NCBI RefSeq assembly: GCF_003428695.1
Contig: NZ_QURH01001054.1
Location: 1-38,191, forward strand
Reading direction: 5' to 3'
DNA: 38,191 nucleotides
Source: Actinomadura logoneensis
GTDB lineage: Bacteria > Actinomycetota > Actinomycetes > Streptosporangiales > Streptosporangiaceae
Under the pieces are notes generated by a model. It was not told the DNA's origin and did not search any database. It saw only the letters and a program-made list of their open reading frames with translations. Made by a program: the position numbers and the translations under genes. Below, one piece after another: positions 25,335-33,351 of the stretch (position 1 is the first letter of the stretch; each line of letters opens with the position of its first letter).

Positions 25335-25370
25335 TGCGGTGGCGACGTGCGGTCGCACGTCGCCACCGCA
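25335..25370 (+). terminator. 16-bp perfect hairpin after the CHAP gene
   Basis: TGCGGTGGCGACGTGC (25335-25350) is the exact reverse complement of GCACGTCGCCACCGCA (25355-25370), with a 4-base loop. It begins 71 bases after the CHAP stop at 25263 and is the longest perfect hairpin I found in the window. Rho-independent-type termination is the simplest reading. Confidence 0.75.
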
Positions 25371-26092
25371 CCATGACCGGCTGACGCGCTGGAGAACTAC
25401 CTGACCGACCGGCCACTGGACGACACCACGACCGTCGTGCCGCCGCCCGCCCCGCGGAACGGGGTGCGGCGGCGCACGAGCTACGCCATGGATCTCTGAG
25501 TTGCGAAAACAGGATTCCGGCGGATGGCGAATTACGACAAAGCACGCGTCTGAGGCTCTGACCGGTGCGCTGCGACGCGGCTCTCTCCGACAGCCCCAGC
25601 TCCGCCGGATGATCTTGGACTCGGACGCGCGGATGACATAATCGGCGGGGAGACACGTGCCGACGTCGTCGGAAGCCACATTCCGGCGCGGCTACCTGCG
25701 GGGTCGGCCTGGGCTCGGTTGAGTCCTCCCCCGCTAGCCATTCCCGCTTGATGCGCCGCCGTGCCAGACCTGCAACCAGATCCGGCGGCTGCGCATGGCG
25801 TCCTGGATGCCGTAGGGGGTAGAAGTGCTGGGCGCGTGTCGCGCGAGCCAGGCCAGGAGGCGATTCCATGATTCGTCAACGGCCGCAGTCACGAGCTCGT
25901 GATCGACAGGGATGGCGGACTCTCAACCCTGCTTTCTCCTAACGGACGCTCTCCCCGACAAAAGTCAGCCGCACGATCACCTGAGCTCCTGCCGCAGCCC
26001 CCGCCCGGCGTTGGTCGTCGTGGGTTATGTCGGCCCAGTGCACGGTGGCGTCGGGTTCGCCCGAGGGCGGCGCCCTCCGTCCATGCCAAGGT
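25371..26092. other. Gene-poor stretch with a possible gene relic
   Basis: No intact gene is supported. On the plus strand a frame from 25377 to the TGA at 25497-25499 reads like a protein tail (DALENYLTDRPLDDTTTVVP, ending in YAMDL) but has no start; a stop at 25374 cuts it off. The rest shows no domain-like sequence on either strand and has less regular codon composition than the flanks, consistent with decayed DNA. Confidence 0.4.
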
Positions 26093-26902
26093 TCAGGGGA
26101 AGCGGGAGTAGGTCACGTAGTCGGCCACAGCCCGGAAGCCGAGACATCGGTAGGCGGCTGGGTTCGCCGGAGTCGTGACGTGTACGACGTCGGCCACCCC
26201 GTCGGCCAGCAGCGAGCTGGTGACTGCGGCCACCAGCGCAGTCGCATAGCCGCGCCCCCGATGTTCGTACGCGGTGTAGGTCGGCCCGAGGCGCACTGCC
26301 GAACCGAAGCGGGGACCGTGCCCGGCCACCGCCACCACCCGACCTCCGGTCTCCCAAAGGTGCAGGTCACCGGCGGCAAGGCGGCTCGCGACGGCACCGA
26401 TCGTGCCATGCCCCCTGGTGACGGCCTGGTACCAGCGGTCCAGCAGGTCGTGGTCGGATGGCGTCGCGGGCCGGGCGAAGCCCTCCGGTGGCGGACATGA
26501 CCGGAGCGTCTCCAGCCGGTGCAGCCGCGCTCGGTGGCCGACCGGCTTCCCGGGACAGGCCGACCCGAACGCTTCGGCGAGGTCACTGCGGCCTTCCCAC
26601 GCATGGGGTACACCGCCGAAGCCACCGTCCAAGTGCCCGGGCAGCGCGGCAGCGGCCCGCGTCGGCATGTCGCCGAGAAGCAACGGCCCGAAGGGCGGGC
26701 GGACGAACGCACCGCCGACCATCCCCTCCGGACCCGTCCACCATCCGAACAGCGGCGCCCTGAGCTTTCGGCCGGAGTGACCTTGAGCCGATAGCGCGAC
26801 CAGGAGAGGAAGGTTGGTCGCCGCCCGTCCAAGCAGGAACTCCTCGCCCGCGGCGAACTCAGCCGGATCACCCACCACAGACCAGCCAGAGGTCAACGCC
26901 AC
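26093..26902 (-). CDS. GNAT-family N-acetyltransferase
   Basis: A 269-residue protein from a GTG start at 26902. The C-terminal half shows the acetyl-CoA loop YEHRGRGYATALVAAV, a strand VVHVTTPANPAAYRCLGF with the usual Asn-Pro-Ala-x-x-x-Y-x-x-x-GF pattern, and a final YVTYSRFP. The N-terminal half (residues about 1-130) carries a Pro/Gly-rich region with no clear motif, as in two-part GNAT proteins. The substrate is unknown. It stands alone on the minus strand between gene-poor stretches. Confidence 0.8.
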   Translation of the reverse strand: MALTSGWSVVGDPAEFAAGEEFLLGRAATNLPLLVALSAQGHSGRKLRAPLFGWWTGPEGMVGGAFVRPPFGPLLLGDMPTRAAAALPGHLDGGFGGVPHAWEGRSDLAEAFGSACPGKPVGHRARLHRLETLRSCPPPEGFARPATPSDHDLLDRWYQAVTRGHGTIGAVASRLAAGDLHLWETGGRVVAVAGHGPRFGSAVRLGPTYTAYEHRGRGYATALVAAVTSSLLADGVADVVHVTTPANPAAYRCLGFRAVADYVTYSRFP

Positions 26903-27315
26903 CGCCGCCCCCCACAGGACACGAACGACGCATCAAACCTCAGGCGCCGGCCGCAAAAGCGACTCAGAGGACGGCGTTCACCAGAGCCAGCAAACATCCG
27001 AAGCGGCACCATCAACTCGATCACGGATCCACCATTCGCTCGTGATCCAGGCCTTTCCTGCTGAGATGGCGATCGCCTCGGCGAGGCTATGAAGCTCGGC
27101 CGCATCCCCGTCGGTGGAGGTTGGCCGATGCAGGAAATCGATACCGATGCTGCCCGCGCCCCTGAATCGCGCCGGTCCTGGCACGGGAAGCAGGCCCGTG
27201 ACGGAACGCCCTCTTAGGCACGGTGGCAGATCTGCTCACTGGCCGCAGTTCAAAGCGACGGAAGGAAGATTGCTGGCTTGAGGTCGGAGGTTGACTGTGA
27301 CGGAGGAGTTCCCTT
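26903..27315. other. Gene-free stretch
   Basis: No supported gene. A 68-codon minus-strand frame (26978-27184) contains a protein-like segment (IDFLHRPTSTDGDAAELHSL and onward) but no known family and no ribosome-binding site. It may be the tail of a decayed gene. Confidence 0.35.
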
Positions 27316-27507
27316 CTAGGTGGCGCTTGGGAACGGTGTCCAATTATCGCTGGTGGTCGGTTCCGGTGTGTGCGGGCCTTCCTGCCATCCTTCCATGGGG
27401 TGGCGCTCCAGTATGTACCAGAGCCAGAAGATCACCCCGGCAATGAGCGCCACGATGATCAGGAGCGCGACACCGCAACCGTAGTCGGCTTTTTTCAGTC
27501 GGATCAT
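27316..27507 (-). CDS. Small single-pass membrane protein
   Basis: ATG at 27507 gives 63 residues: MIRLKKADYG, then a hydrophobic helix CGVALLIIVALIAGVIFWLW, and a hydrophilic tail ending NWTPFPSAT. A positive N-terminus before the helix predicts the C-terminus outside. It starts four bases after the stop of an upstream truncated frame (27512-27673), so both may come from one ancestral operon. There is no recognised family. The reading is supported by the clean membrane helix, but the ribosome-binding site is weak. Confidence 0.45.
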   Translation of the reverse strand: MIRLKKADYGCGVALLIIVALIAGVIFWLWYILERHPMEGWQEGPHTPEPTTSDNWTPFPSAT

Positions 27508-27511
27508 CGGA

Positions 27512-27673
27512 TCAGTTAGCGACTCTCTGCTTGGTTTCGCCTTGGACGTCGGCGTCGCGTTTGAACTGGGGAATGTCCCTAGACATGTGGTCGGCATCCA
27601 CTCCGCAGTGCTCGCCGTTGCCGTTGAGCCAGTGGGATGTCCAGGTGCAGGTGCCGTCACCCGTGACGCGTGA
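27512..27673 (-). pseudogene. C-terminal fragment of an unidentified protein
   Basis: On the minus strand this 53-codon open stretch reads SRVTGDGTCTWTSHWLNGNG, EHCGVDADHMSRDIPQF, and so on to its TGA. Two Cys, two His and regular composition look like real protein sequence. There is no start codon before it, and a stop at 27674-27676 cuts it from any upstream part. It is interpreted as the tail of a gene broken by the adjacent IS701-like remnant. The family is unknown. Confidence 0.5.
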
Positions 27674-27710
27674 TCATGCTACGGCCAGGCATCGTCCTCT
27701 CAATCTCCGC

Positions 27711-28030
27711 GACGTTCGCGACCAGCACCCCCAGATCGGTGTGTTCTTGGCATATGTGACCTCGCCTGCTCGACCGGGAGCTATATCTGCCCAGGTCGTG
27801 GCTGGGCGAGTGGAGCCGCTGCCGCCGAACGGCGATCCCCGGGCCGGCGGCCTTCTTGACCAGAAGTGCTCCCGCATTGCGAATGCCGCACGTGCCCTGG
27901 AGGCCGGAGTGCACGTGCGGTGGATGCCCGCCGATGAGGTCTGCGGTCAGGACTACAGATTCTGCCGTGCACTGGCTGAACGCGGGATGCGGTGTGCGCT
28001 GGCGGTGCCGCGCAGCCAGAGCGTCGGGAC
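27711..28030 (+). pseudogene. Decayed IS701-type transposase fragment
   Basis: The plus-strand frame contains HPQIGVFLAYVTS (near 27730), then CSRIANAARALEAGVHVRWM and PADEVCGQDYRFCRALAERG, followed by MRCALAVPRSQSV. This order and spacing match IS701-family transposases (QIGVFLAYAS... ALDAGVPxxWVxADEVYGxDxxxRxxLxxRGLxYVLAVPxSxxV). The segment between the two conserved blocks is shorter than normal and unconserved. The N- and C-terminal thirds are missing, so it is not functional. Confidence 0.72.
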
Positions 28031-28409
28031 CGGCCCGGCCGCCGGTCATGCCCATGTTCCGGGCACAGTCAGTGACGGTCAGGGTGTGGTCACGTTGTGC
28101 TGTGGTCGCCGCCCGACCCCCAACCCGGGGACCGGGAACTGGATCAGCGGCCATGCTCCGGCTGCCCCTGATCGGCGGGCCTCACCTCGCGAGCCGATTG
28201 GTCCCGGCTCTTGCCGGAAGACGGCTGGTCGTCGGACACGGGTATCTCCTGCGAGCGGTCGCGATGGTCACGTTCGCAGCACTTGCAGCAGCCACTGCGT
28301 GCGCTCGCTCGCGGCGGAAGATGGCCCCAGGACAGATGGCATGCGCTCCCTAGCGCAATGTTCCACCGCCCGGCGACTCATGGGACGAAGTTCGGGGCGT
28401 GTCACTTGA
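28031..28409. other. Gene-free stretch between transposase relic and DUF574 gene
   Basis: No convincing gene on either strand; the long frames here lack conserved motifs. The segment probably contains further decayed insertion-sequence DNA. Confidence 0.4.
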
Positions 28410-29201
28410 TCACGGTTTGCGTGCGACCGCTCCCACACAGGAGACCTCTGGGCCCTGGCCCCAGGGATTGGGGTCGGGCCGCCACCGCGACACCGAGACC
28501 ACGCCAGGCTCGAGCAGGGTCAGGCCCTCGAAATAGCGGCCGATCTCTTCGGGACTGCGGGGCGTATAGGGGACGCCGCGGCCGCCGGCGTTGTAACGCT
28601 GAATGGCCTGCACATAGGCCGGGTCGGTGTCAGCGCCGTCGTAGACCGCCAGGTGACTACCCGGCGGCAACCGCGCCATCAGCCGCCGCACGATCGATCG
28701 GCACTCCTCGGCGTCATCGACCAGTCCGAGAATGCCCATCAGCATGAGCGCGACCGGCCGGGAGAAATCCAAGGTCGCCGCGGCCTGCGCGAGGATCGCC
28801 TCAGGGTCGCGAACGTCCGCCTCGATGTAGGCGGTGGCCCCTTCGGCGCTGCTGGTGAGCAGGGCCTGCGCGTGCACCAGCACCAGCGGATCGTTGTCGA
28901 CGTACACGATCCGCGCATCGGGCGCGATCCGCTGGGCCACCTCGTGGGTGTTGTCGACGGTCGGCAGTCCGGTGCCGATGTCCAGGAACTGCCGGATCCC
29001 GGCCTCGCCGGCCAGATACCGCACCACGCGCGTGAGCATGTGCCTGGAATGGCGGGTGATATCGACCATGCCCGGGAAGATCTCGCAGATCCTGTCACCG
29101 GCTTCCCGGTCAACGGGGTAGTTGTCCTTGCCTCCCAGCAGGTAGTTCCAAATTCGTGCCGAGTGCGGCACGGTCGTATCGACCCCAGGCGGCGTGCCCA
29201 T
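28410..29201 (-). CDS. DUF574 (actinobacterial SAM-dependent) methyltransferase
   Basis: ATG 29201, with GGGAGG upstream, gives 263 residues. The start PHSARIWNYLLGGKDNYPVD is the hallmark of the DUF574/Methyltransf_19 family. The SAM motif is FLDIGTGLPTVDNTHEVAQ, followed by ARIVYVDNDPLVLVHA. Later motifs VALMLMGILGLV and GSHLAVYDGAD are typical. Family members are numerous in actinomycetes and their substrates are largely unknown. It is a single minus-strand gene with no operon partner. Confidence 0.92.
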   Translation of the reverse strand: MGTPPGVDTTVPHSARIWNYLLGGKDNYPVDREAGDRICEIFPGMVDITRHSRHMLTRVVRYLAGEAGIRQFLDIGTGLPTVDNTHEVAQRIAPDARIVYVDNDPLVLVHAQALLTSSAEGATAYIEADVRDPEAILAQAAATLDFSRPVALMLMGILGLVDDAEECRSIVRRLMARLPPGSHLAVYDGADTDPAYVQAIQRYNAGGRGVPYTPRSPEEIGRYFEGLTLLEPGVVSVSRWRPDPNPWGQGPEVSCVGAVARKP

Positions 29202-29287
29202 GAACTCTCTGCCTCCCGGAGATACGCGGCGCTACCAGACAGTCCACCGATTGTGCAGCACCTCCCACGACCGCGACCAGAGTCAAG

Positions 29288-29614
29288 TCATGCCGCCGGG
29301 CGAGGAGGGCCTGGACGCTGTTCGGTCAGCGTAGTCAGCCACGGACGGCTCAGTTCAGCGGCTGCTCTGTTTGAGAGGGCGCCCGTGCTGGAGGTAGGCG
29401 GCAGCTCCACGCCGAGCTCTTCCTTGACCTCGCGGCGCGCGGTGTCCCACGGGTATTCGCCGTGTTCCATCGCGCCGCCGGGAATCTCCCAGGTGTCGTC
29501 CCCGTAGGCAGGACGGACCAGCAGGATTCGTCCTTCAGGGTCGTGCAGGATCGCACCCGCGCCGACGATGTGCTTGGGCAGGCTGGCGTAGTACTGCGCA
29601 GGCGGTACCGTCAT
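29288..29614 (-). CDS. NUDIX hydrolase, short form
   Basis: ATG 29614 gives 108 residues. The full NUDIX box GX5EX7REVXEELGV is present (GAMEHGEYPWDTARREVKEE and on), preceded by AILHDPEGRILLVRPAYGDD as in nucleoside-diphosphate-X hydrolases. The usual C-terminal beta strands and helix after the box are missing; a Ser/Thr/Pro-rich tail follows instead, and the family norm is about 130-150 residues. The gene may be truncated or frameshifted at its 3' end. No obvious continuation appears in the other frames. Confidence 0.75.
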   Translation of the reverse strand: MTVPPAQYYASLPKHIVGAGAILHDPEGRILLVRPAYGDDTWEIPGGAMEHGEYPWDTARREVKEELGVELPPTSSTGALSNRAAAELSRPWLTTLTEQRPGPPRPAA

Positions 29615-29849
29615 ACGCTTCGACGTTACCGCCAACTCCGGCGGCCAAACCGTGCTCCGCGCCGCACGGCATTCGCTGATGCCGAAACCGCAGGCGTGCC
29701 AGGGCCGCCGACCGCCGCTCCCCCAGCCGGTCCCAGTGATCGTCAGGTGAAGACGATCCCCCTCTTCGGGCGAGTAGGGGTGGACGTCGGTCGCGGATCG
29801 GCGTCCGTTCCCCGGCGCCGCGACGGCGCCTGAACGGTGAGGAGAGGGA

Positions 29850-31538
29850 ATGGCCAAGAGGACACTGATGGGGCTGGGCGTCGTGGCACTGGTGGCGGGC
29901 CCGGTGCCGCACGCGCTGGCGACGGCACCCCACGCGCCGGTGGCCGCGCCGCCCTCCCCGGTGGCGGCATCGCACAGACCGGTCATCGTTGGATCGGCGG
30001 AACAGGGAACCTTCCATCGCGGAACCGTGATGCGGCAGCGGGGCGAGCAGCCGACGTTCCGCCGGCTGCAGCGGGCCGCGGCGGCCGGTGAGCACCGGCT
30101 GGAGGTCACGGTGCTGAACCGCGACGGCGCGGTCGCCACGTCGGACGAGACGAACTGGCTCTCGATCTGGCCGCTGGACGGCAGCGACCCGGCCGGCACC
30201 GAGGTGGACAACGGGCATGGCGAGGGCTCGTTGCCCGCTGGTGACTACTCGCTCAACGCCGAGGTGGACCACCAGGAGGCCGACGGTACGTGGTCGAGAA
30301 CCATAATCTGGCTGCCGAAGGTGACGGTGACCGGGGACGTGTCGCTCACGCTCGACGCGCGGACGGCCAACCCCGTCCAGGTCACGGTGGACAAGGCGGG
30401 GGCAAGACCGGCCGGAACCGAGGTTGATCTCGTCCAGCGGATCGCCGGTCGGCGCCGGCACCTCACCGGGACCTTCGGGCTCGCCGGCGACCACCTGTAC
30501 GTCACCCCCGCCTCAGCCGAGGGCGGCACGGAGTACGAGGTGCAGTCGCTGCTGACCCAGAACGGGAAGACGGAAGGCAGCCCCTACGCGTACAACATCG
30601 CGAGCAAGGCGGCAGGCGTGCCGGCGGACCTGACGCTGAGCGCGCGCACCAAGGACCTGGCGGCCGTCAAGGTCAGGTACGCGAGCGAAGGTCGACCCGG
30701 TTGCGCGGGAGCACACGCGGGGGTCGACTGGGGAACCGGCAGCGTCCTCTCCTTCTACTGGGGCGCGGGAGCCGTTCCGACGACGCGGACCGAGTACTAC
30801 ACCCCGGGGCTCGACTGGTTGCGGGATGAGGCCCTCACCACCGCCGACTGCGCGTTCGACGAGAACGACATCAGGACCCGCACCGACCGGTTCCCGACGG
30901 CCGGAGCGTACACGCGGAGCTGGAACAAGGGTCCGCTCGGTCCGGCCGACGGTCGTCTCATCCTCGACACCGGCAACGGAACGGGGTTCTCGGCGGCGAT
31001 GCTGTCCGAGCGCGGCGCGCTGAGCAACATCCGGAGGTACTCCTTCCTGAAGGGGGACTCGGCGCTGGTGAGCCTGAGCGGTGAGTCGATCGGCCAGAGC
31101 GTCGTCCCGGGCTACGGCCGGATCTGGGCGCGCCCGGAGCCGGGCCGGTACACGCTGACCACGAACGCCACGCGGTCGGCGCCATGGTCGGACCTGGCGA
31201 CGAGTCAGCACGTCGTCTGGGACGTCATGGTGGGTCAGGACGACATCATCAAGCTGCCGACCGTGGAATACCGGACGGCCCTCGACGATGAGAACCGGGC
31301 GCCCGCGAACACCACGCAGACGCTGACGCTGACCCTGCAGCAGGCGAAGGCGGGTGTGAAGCCGACGCTGTGGACGTCCTTCGACGACGGGGAGTCGTGG
31401 ACGCCGGTCTCCGTGAGCGCCGACGGCGACCGGTGGACGGCGTCCTTCCGCAATCCGGCCAAGGGCTTCGTCTCGCTGCGGACGAAGATCGATGGAGCGG
31501 TCGACCAGACCGTGATCCGCGCCTACGGCCTCCGCTGA
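29850..31538 (+). CDS. Large secreted protein, beta-rich, function unknown
   Basis: ATG 29850 with GAGGAGA gives 562 residues. A signal peptide covers about residues 1-25 (hydrophobic LGVVALVAG, then ALA). The mature protein has beta-strand-rich segments such as SLTLDARTANPVQVTVDKAG and LPAGDYSLNAEVDHQEADG. These resemble the C-terminal accessory regions of secreted actinobacterial subtilisin-like proteases, but no peptidase motif (DTG, HGT, GTS) is visible. It may be a stand-alone accessory or binding protein. Two Cys pairs could form disulfides. Confidence 0.75.
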   Translation: MAKRTLMGLGVVALVAGPVPHALATAPHAPVAAPPSPVAASHRPVIVGSAEQGTFHRGTVMRQRGEQPTFRRLQRAAAAGEHRLEVTVLNRDGAVATSDETNWLSIWPLDGSDPAGTEVDNGHGEGSLPAGDYSLNAEVDHQEADGTWSRTIIWLPKVTVTGDVSLTLDARTANPVQVTVDKAGARPAGTEVDLVQRIAGRRRHLTGTFGLAGDHLYVTPASAEGGTEYEVQSLLTQNGKTEGSPYAYNIASKAAGVPADLTLSARTKDLAAVKVRYASEGRPGCAGAHAGVDWGTGSVLSFYWGAGAVPTTRTEYYTPGLDWLRDEALTTADCAFDENDIRTRTDRFPTAGAYTRSWNKGPLGPADGRLILDTGNGTGFSAAMLSERGALSNIRRYSFLKGDSALVSLSGESIGQSVVPGYGRIWARPEPGRYTLTTNATRSAPWSDLATSQHVVWDVMVGQDDIIKLPTVEYRTALDDENRAPANTTQTLTLTLQQAKAGVKPTLWTSFDDGESWTPVSVSADGDRWTASFRNPAKGFVSLRTKIDGAVDQTVIRAYGLR

Positions 31539-31551
31539 CCTGAATTCCGGG

Positions 31552-31593
31552 ATCGCCGGGGGCCCCGGACACCGGCCGGAGGCTCCCGGTGAT
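31552..31593 (+). terminator. Possible hairpin after the secreted protein gene
   Basis: ATCGCCGGG (31552-31560) pairs with CCCGGTGAT (31585-31593) with one G-T position; the enclosed 24 bases are also GC-rich and can fold. It starts 14 bases after the stop at 31538. Moderate support only. Confidence 0.4.
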
Positions 31594-31713
31594 CACTCGT
31601 CCCCCGTCCGGGACCGGCGCAGGGCGAGGCGGGTGGCCCCACCCCGCCGGCCGGCGTGTCCGGACGGCTCAGGAATCAAGGTCCGGCGGTCACGGCTGCT
31701 CAGTTCACACCTG

Positions 31714-32151
31714 TCACCCGTTGGGGAATCTGCGATACGTCTGCCCACCGCTGTCCGGCCGCATCACGTTCGGGCCTGGCATTGGCTGAACCGGAGGTGG
31801 GATCGGCGGACCGAACGGTCCGGCGTTCATGGGAGCGGACTTGCCGGGGCGGGACGCCACGATGCCGACCTGCACCAGGCCGCCGCAGGCGACCGCCGCC
31901 CCGCCGCCCATCACCAGCGCCGCGAACAGCCGATCATCTGACCGCTGCTCGGCATAGCTGTTGTCACCGCTCGGAGCCCCGTTGGTGGTGGAGACACATC
32001 GATCACCTGGGAGCATCTGCTTGCCACCGCACTCCACCGACGAGCTGTCCCACTGCTCCCAGCCCGTGAACAGGATGAGCCCCCCGAAGAAGACCGCGCC
32101 GATGCCTGCCAGACCCTTTCCCCGAACGACCTGGTCCCACCGTGAGTTCAT
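31714..32151 (-). CDS. Two-helix membrane protein with a Cys-containing loop
   Basis: ATG 32151 gives 145 residues. A first membrane helix (GLAGIGAVFFGGLILFTG) is followed by an extracytoplasmic loop with two Cys (VECGGKQMLPGDRCVST), a second helix (LFAALVMGGGAAVACGGLVQ), and a Pro-rich cytosolic tail. The CGG-x-x-M-x-PGD-x-C loop recurs in small actinobacterial membrane proteins of unknown role. Monocistronic on the minus strand. Confidence 0.7.
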   Translation of the reverse strand: MNSRWDQVVRGKGLAGIGAVFFGGLILFTGWEQWDSSSVECGGKQMLPGDRCVSTTNGAPSGDNSYAEQRSDDRLFAALVMGGGAAVACGGLVQVGIVASRPGKSAPMNAGPFGPPIPPPVQPMPGPNVMRPDSGGQTYRRFPNG

Positions 32152-32570
32152 TCCCGCGACTCTAGTGACGATGGGAACTCACGAGCGAGGTTCTTTGCTG
32201 GCCTACACCGGCCCCTCGCCGGGACTTCCGGCTGCTCCAAGGATCCCCCAGCCATCGGCCAGGGCAGGAAGGGACCGGAACGCCAGTTCTCCTCGTGTGT
32301 CCGGCAGCAGGCGCGGGGAGCGCAGGTGCCGGAACTTTGTGGACGCGCCTGAGCGGGGGTCATCCCCCTGCGGGGGTGCCTCCACCGGGGCGTACGTCCG
32401 GGTAGGAGGGGTTGCCTGCTCCCCGCGCACGCAAGGATGGTCCCAGACTGCCCCTACGGGTTGAGGATGGCAGGGCCGCTGCTTGGGGTGACCGAACGCA
32501 CGTATCCGGTTGCATAGTTCGTTGCCGACCGGGCACCTCCAGACGCGTACGGCGAACGGGAGGAGGAATC
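32152..32570. other. Gene-free stretch before the CsbD-like gene
   Basis: No supported gene. The 3' end holds the leader of the CsbD-like gene with a strong GGGAGGAGG ribosome-binding site. Confidence 0.5.
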
Positions 32571-32765
32571 ATGGGCTTTCTGGACAAGCTCAAGAACAAG
32601 GCGCAGCAGGGCAAGGGCCGCGGCAAGGAGGCGGCCGGTCGGGCTGCCGACGACCCCTACCTGGAAGCCGAGGGACGCAAGGACCGTGCGGCCGGCGGTG
32701 TGAAGCAGGTGGGCGAGAAGGCCAAGGACGCTGCTCGCGAGGTCCGCAGGAGCACCGAGAAGTAA
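32571..32765 (+). CDS. CsbD-like small stress protein
   Basis: ATG 32571, preceded by GGGAGGAGG, gives 64 residues that are Lys-, Gly- and Ala-rich and highly hydrophilic. The segments KLKNKAQQGKGRGKEAAGRA and EAEGRKDRAAGGVKQVGEKA match the repeated KxKGxxxxxxGxxxxxxxxEAEGxxxxxxG pattern of the CsbD family. CsbD proteins are induced by general stress in many bacteria, but their molecular role is unclear. Confidence 0.82.
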   Translation: MGFLDKLKNKAQQGKGRGKEAAGRAADDPYLEAEGRKDRAAGGVKQVGEKAKDAAREVRRSTEK

Positions 32766-33351
32766 TCCCGGCCAGGGCCGGGGAACTCGGCGGCGCGTGC
32801 AACGGTAAGCCGCTTCTGCCGAGGCCCCGGCTTGGCCGTCCAGTGGGCCGGTCGCAGGACCGCCGTCGAGGCCGTCACACATTCAGGTGTGGTCACCATG
32901 GCCTCGACCGCGTCGCTTATCTCCCTGCGGTCGGCCCATCTGCATGCTCTCCTCCGCAAGCCACCCGGCCTGGCTTTACCTGCGCGCGACTGGCTGACCC
33001 CGTGTGAGTGCTCCCTTGCTCGTATGGAGGCAGGTTGCTTCTAACGCAACGATGACTCGGAGAGGCGCTCCGGGAGGGGTCGCGTAGGGCCAAGTCGCTG
33101 CTGAGGAATGCGCCCAGCGAGGTCGAGGTCAGGTGCAGTGGCACCCGCGAGGCGCCTCGGGGTGTGCAGAGGCGTGGTTGTGTGGGCGTGGCTCTGGAGC
33201 CCGGGCGGTGGGTGGCGGCGTCGGGGCGGCGGGCTCCTTGGGGGCTCAACATGTTTTCTTCAGGAGCTCTTAAGAAAGGGTGATTTACGATCTCGCCCTG
33301 TTCATGGCGGTTTGAGGTGCCGCCTAGGTTCCGGGGCTTAAGGAAGAGATC
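32766..33351. other. Non-coding stretch with leader of the beta-propeller gene
   Basis: No gene supported. A small GC hairpin (CCCGGCC-AG-GGCCGGG, 32767-32782) directly follows the CsbD stop. The last 100 bases are less GC-rich and include two CTTAAG motifs (33267-33280 and 33337-33346) that also occur upstream of the gene at 37928; see findings. Confidence 0.45.

Noticed and set aside
23674..25869. 731-codon minus-strand open frame
   Set aside because: It is antisense to two secreted proteins with signal peptides, good ribosome-binding sites and conserved motifs. No domain is visible in it.
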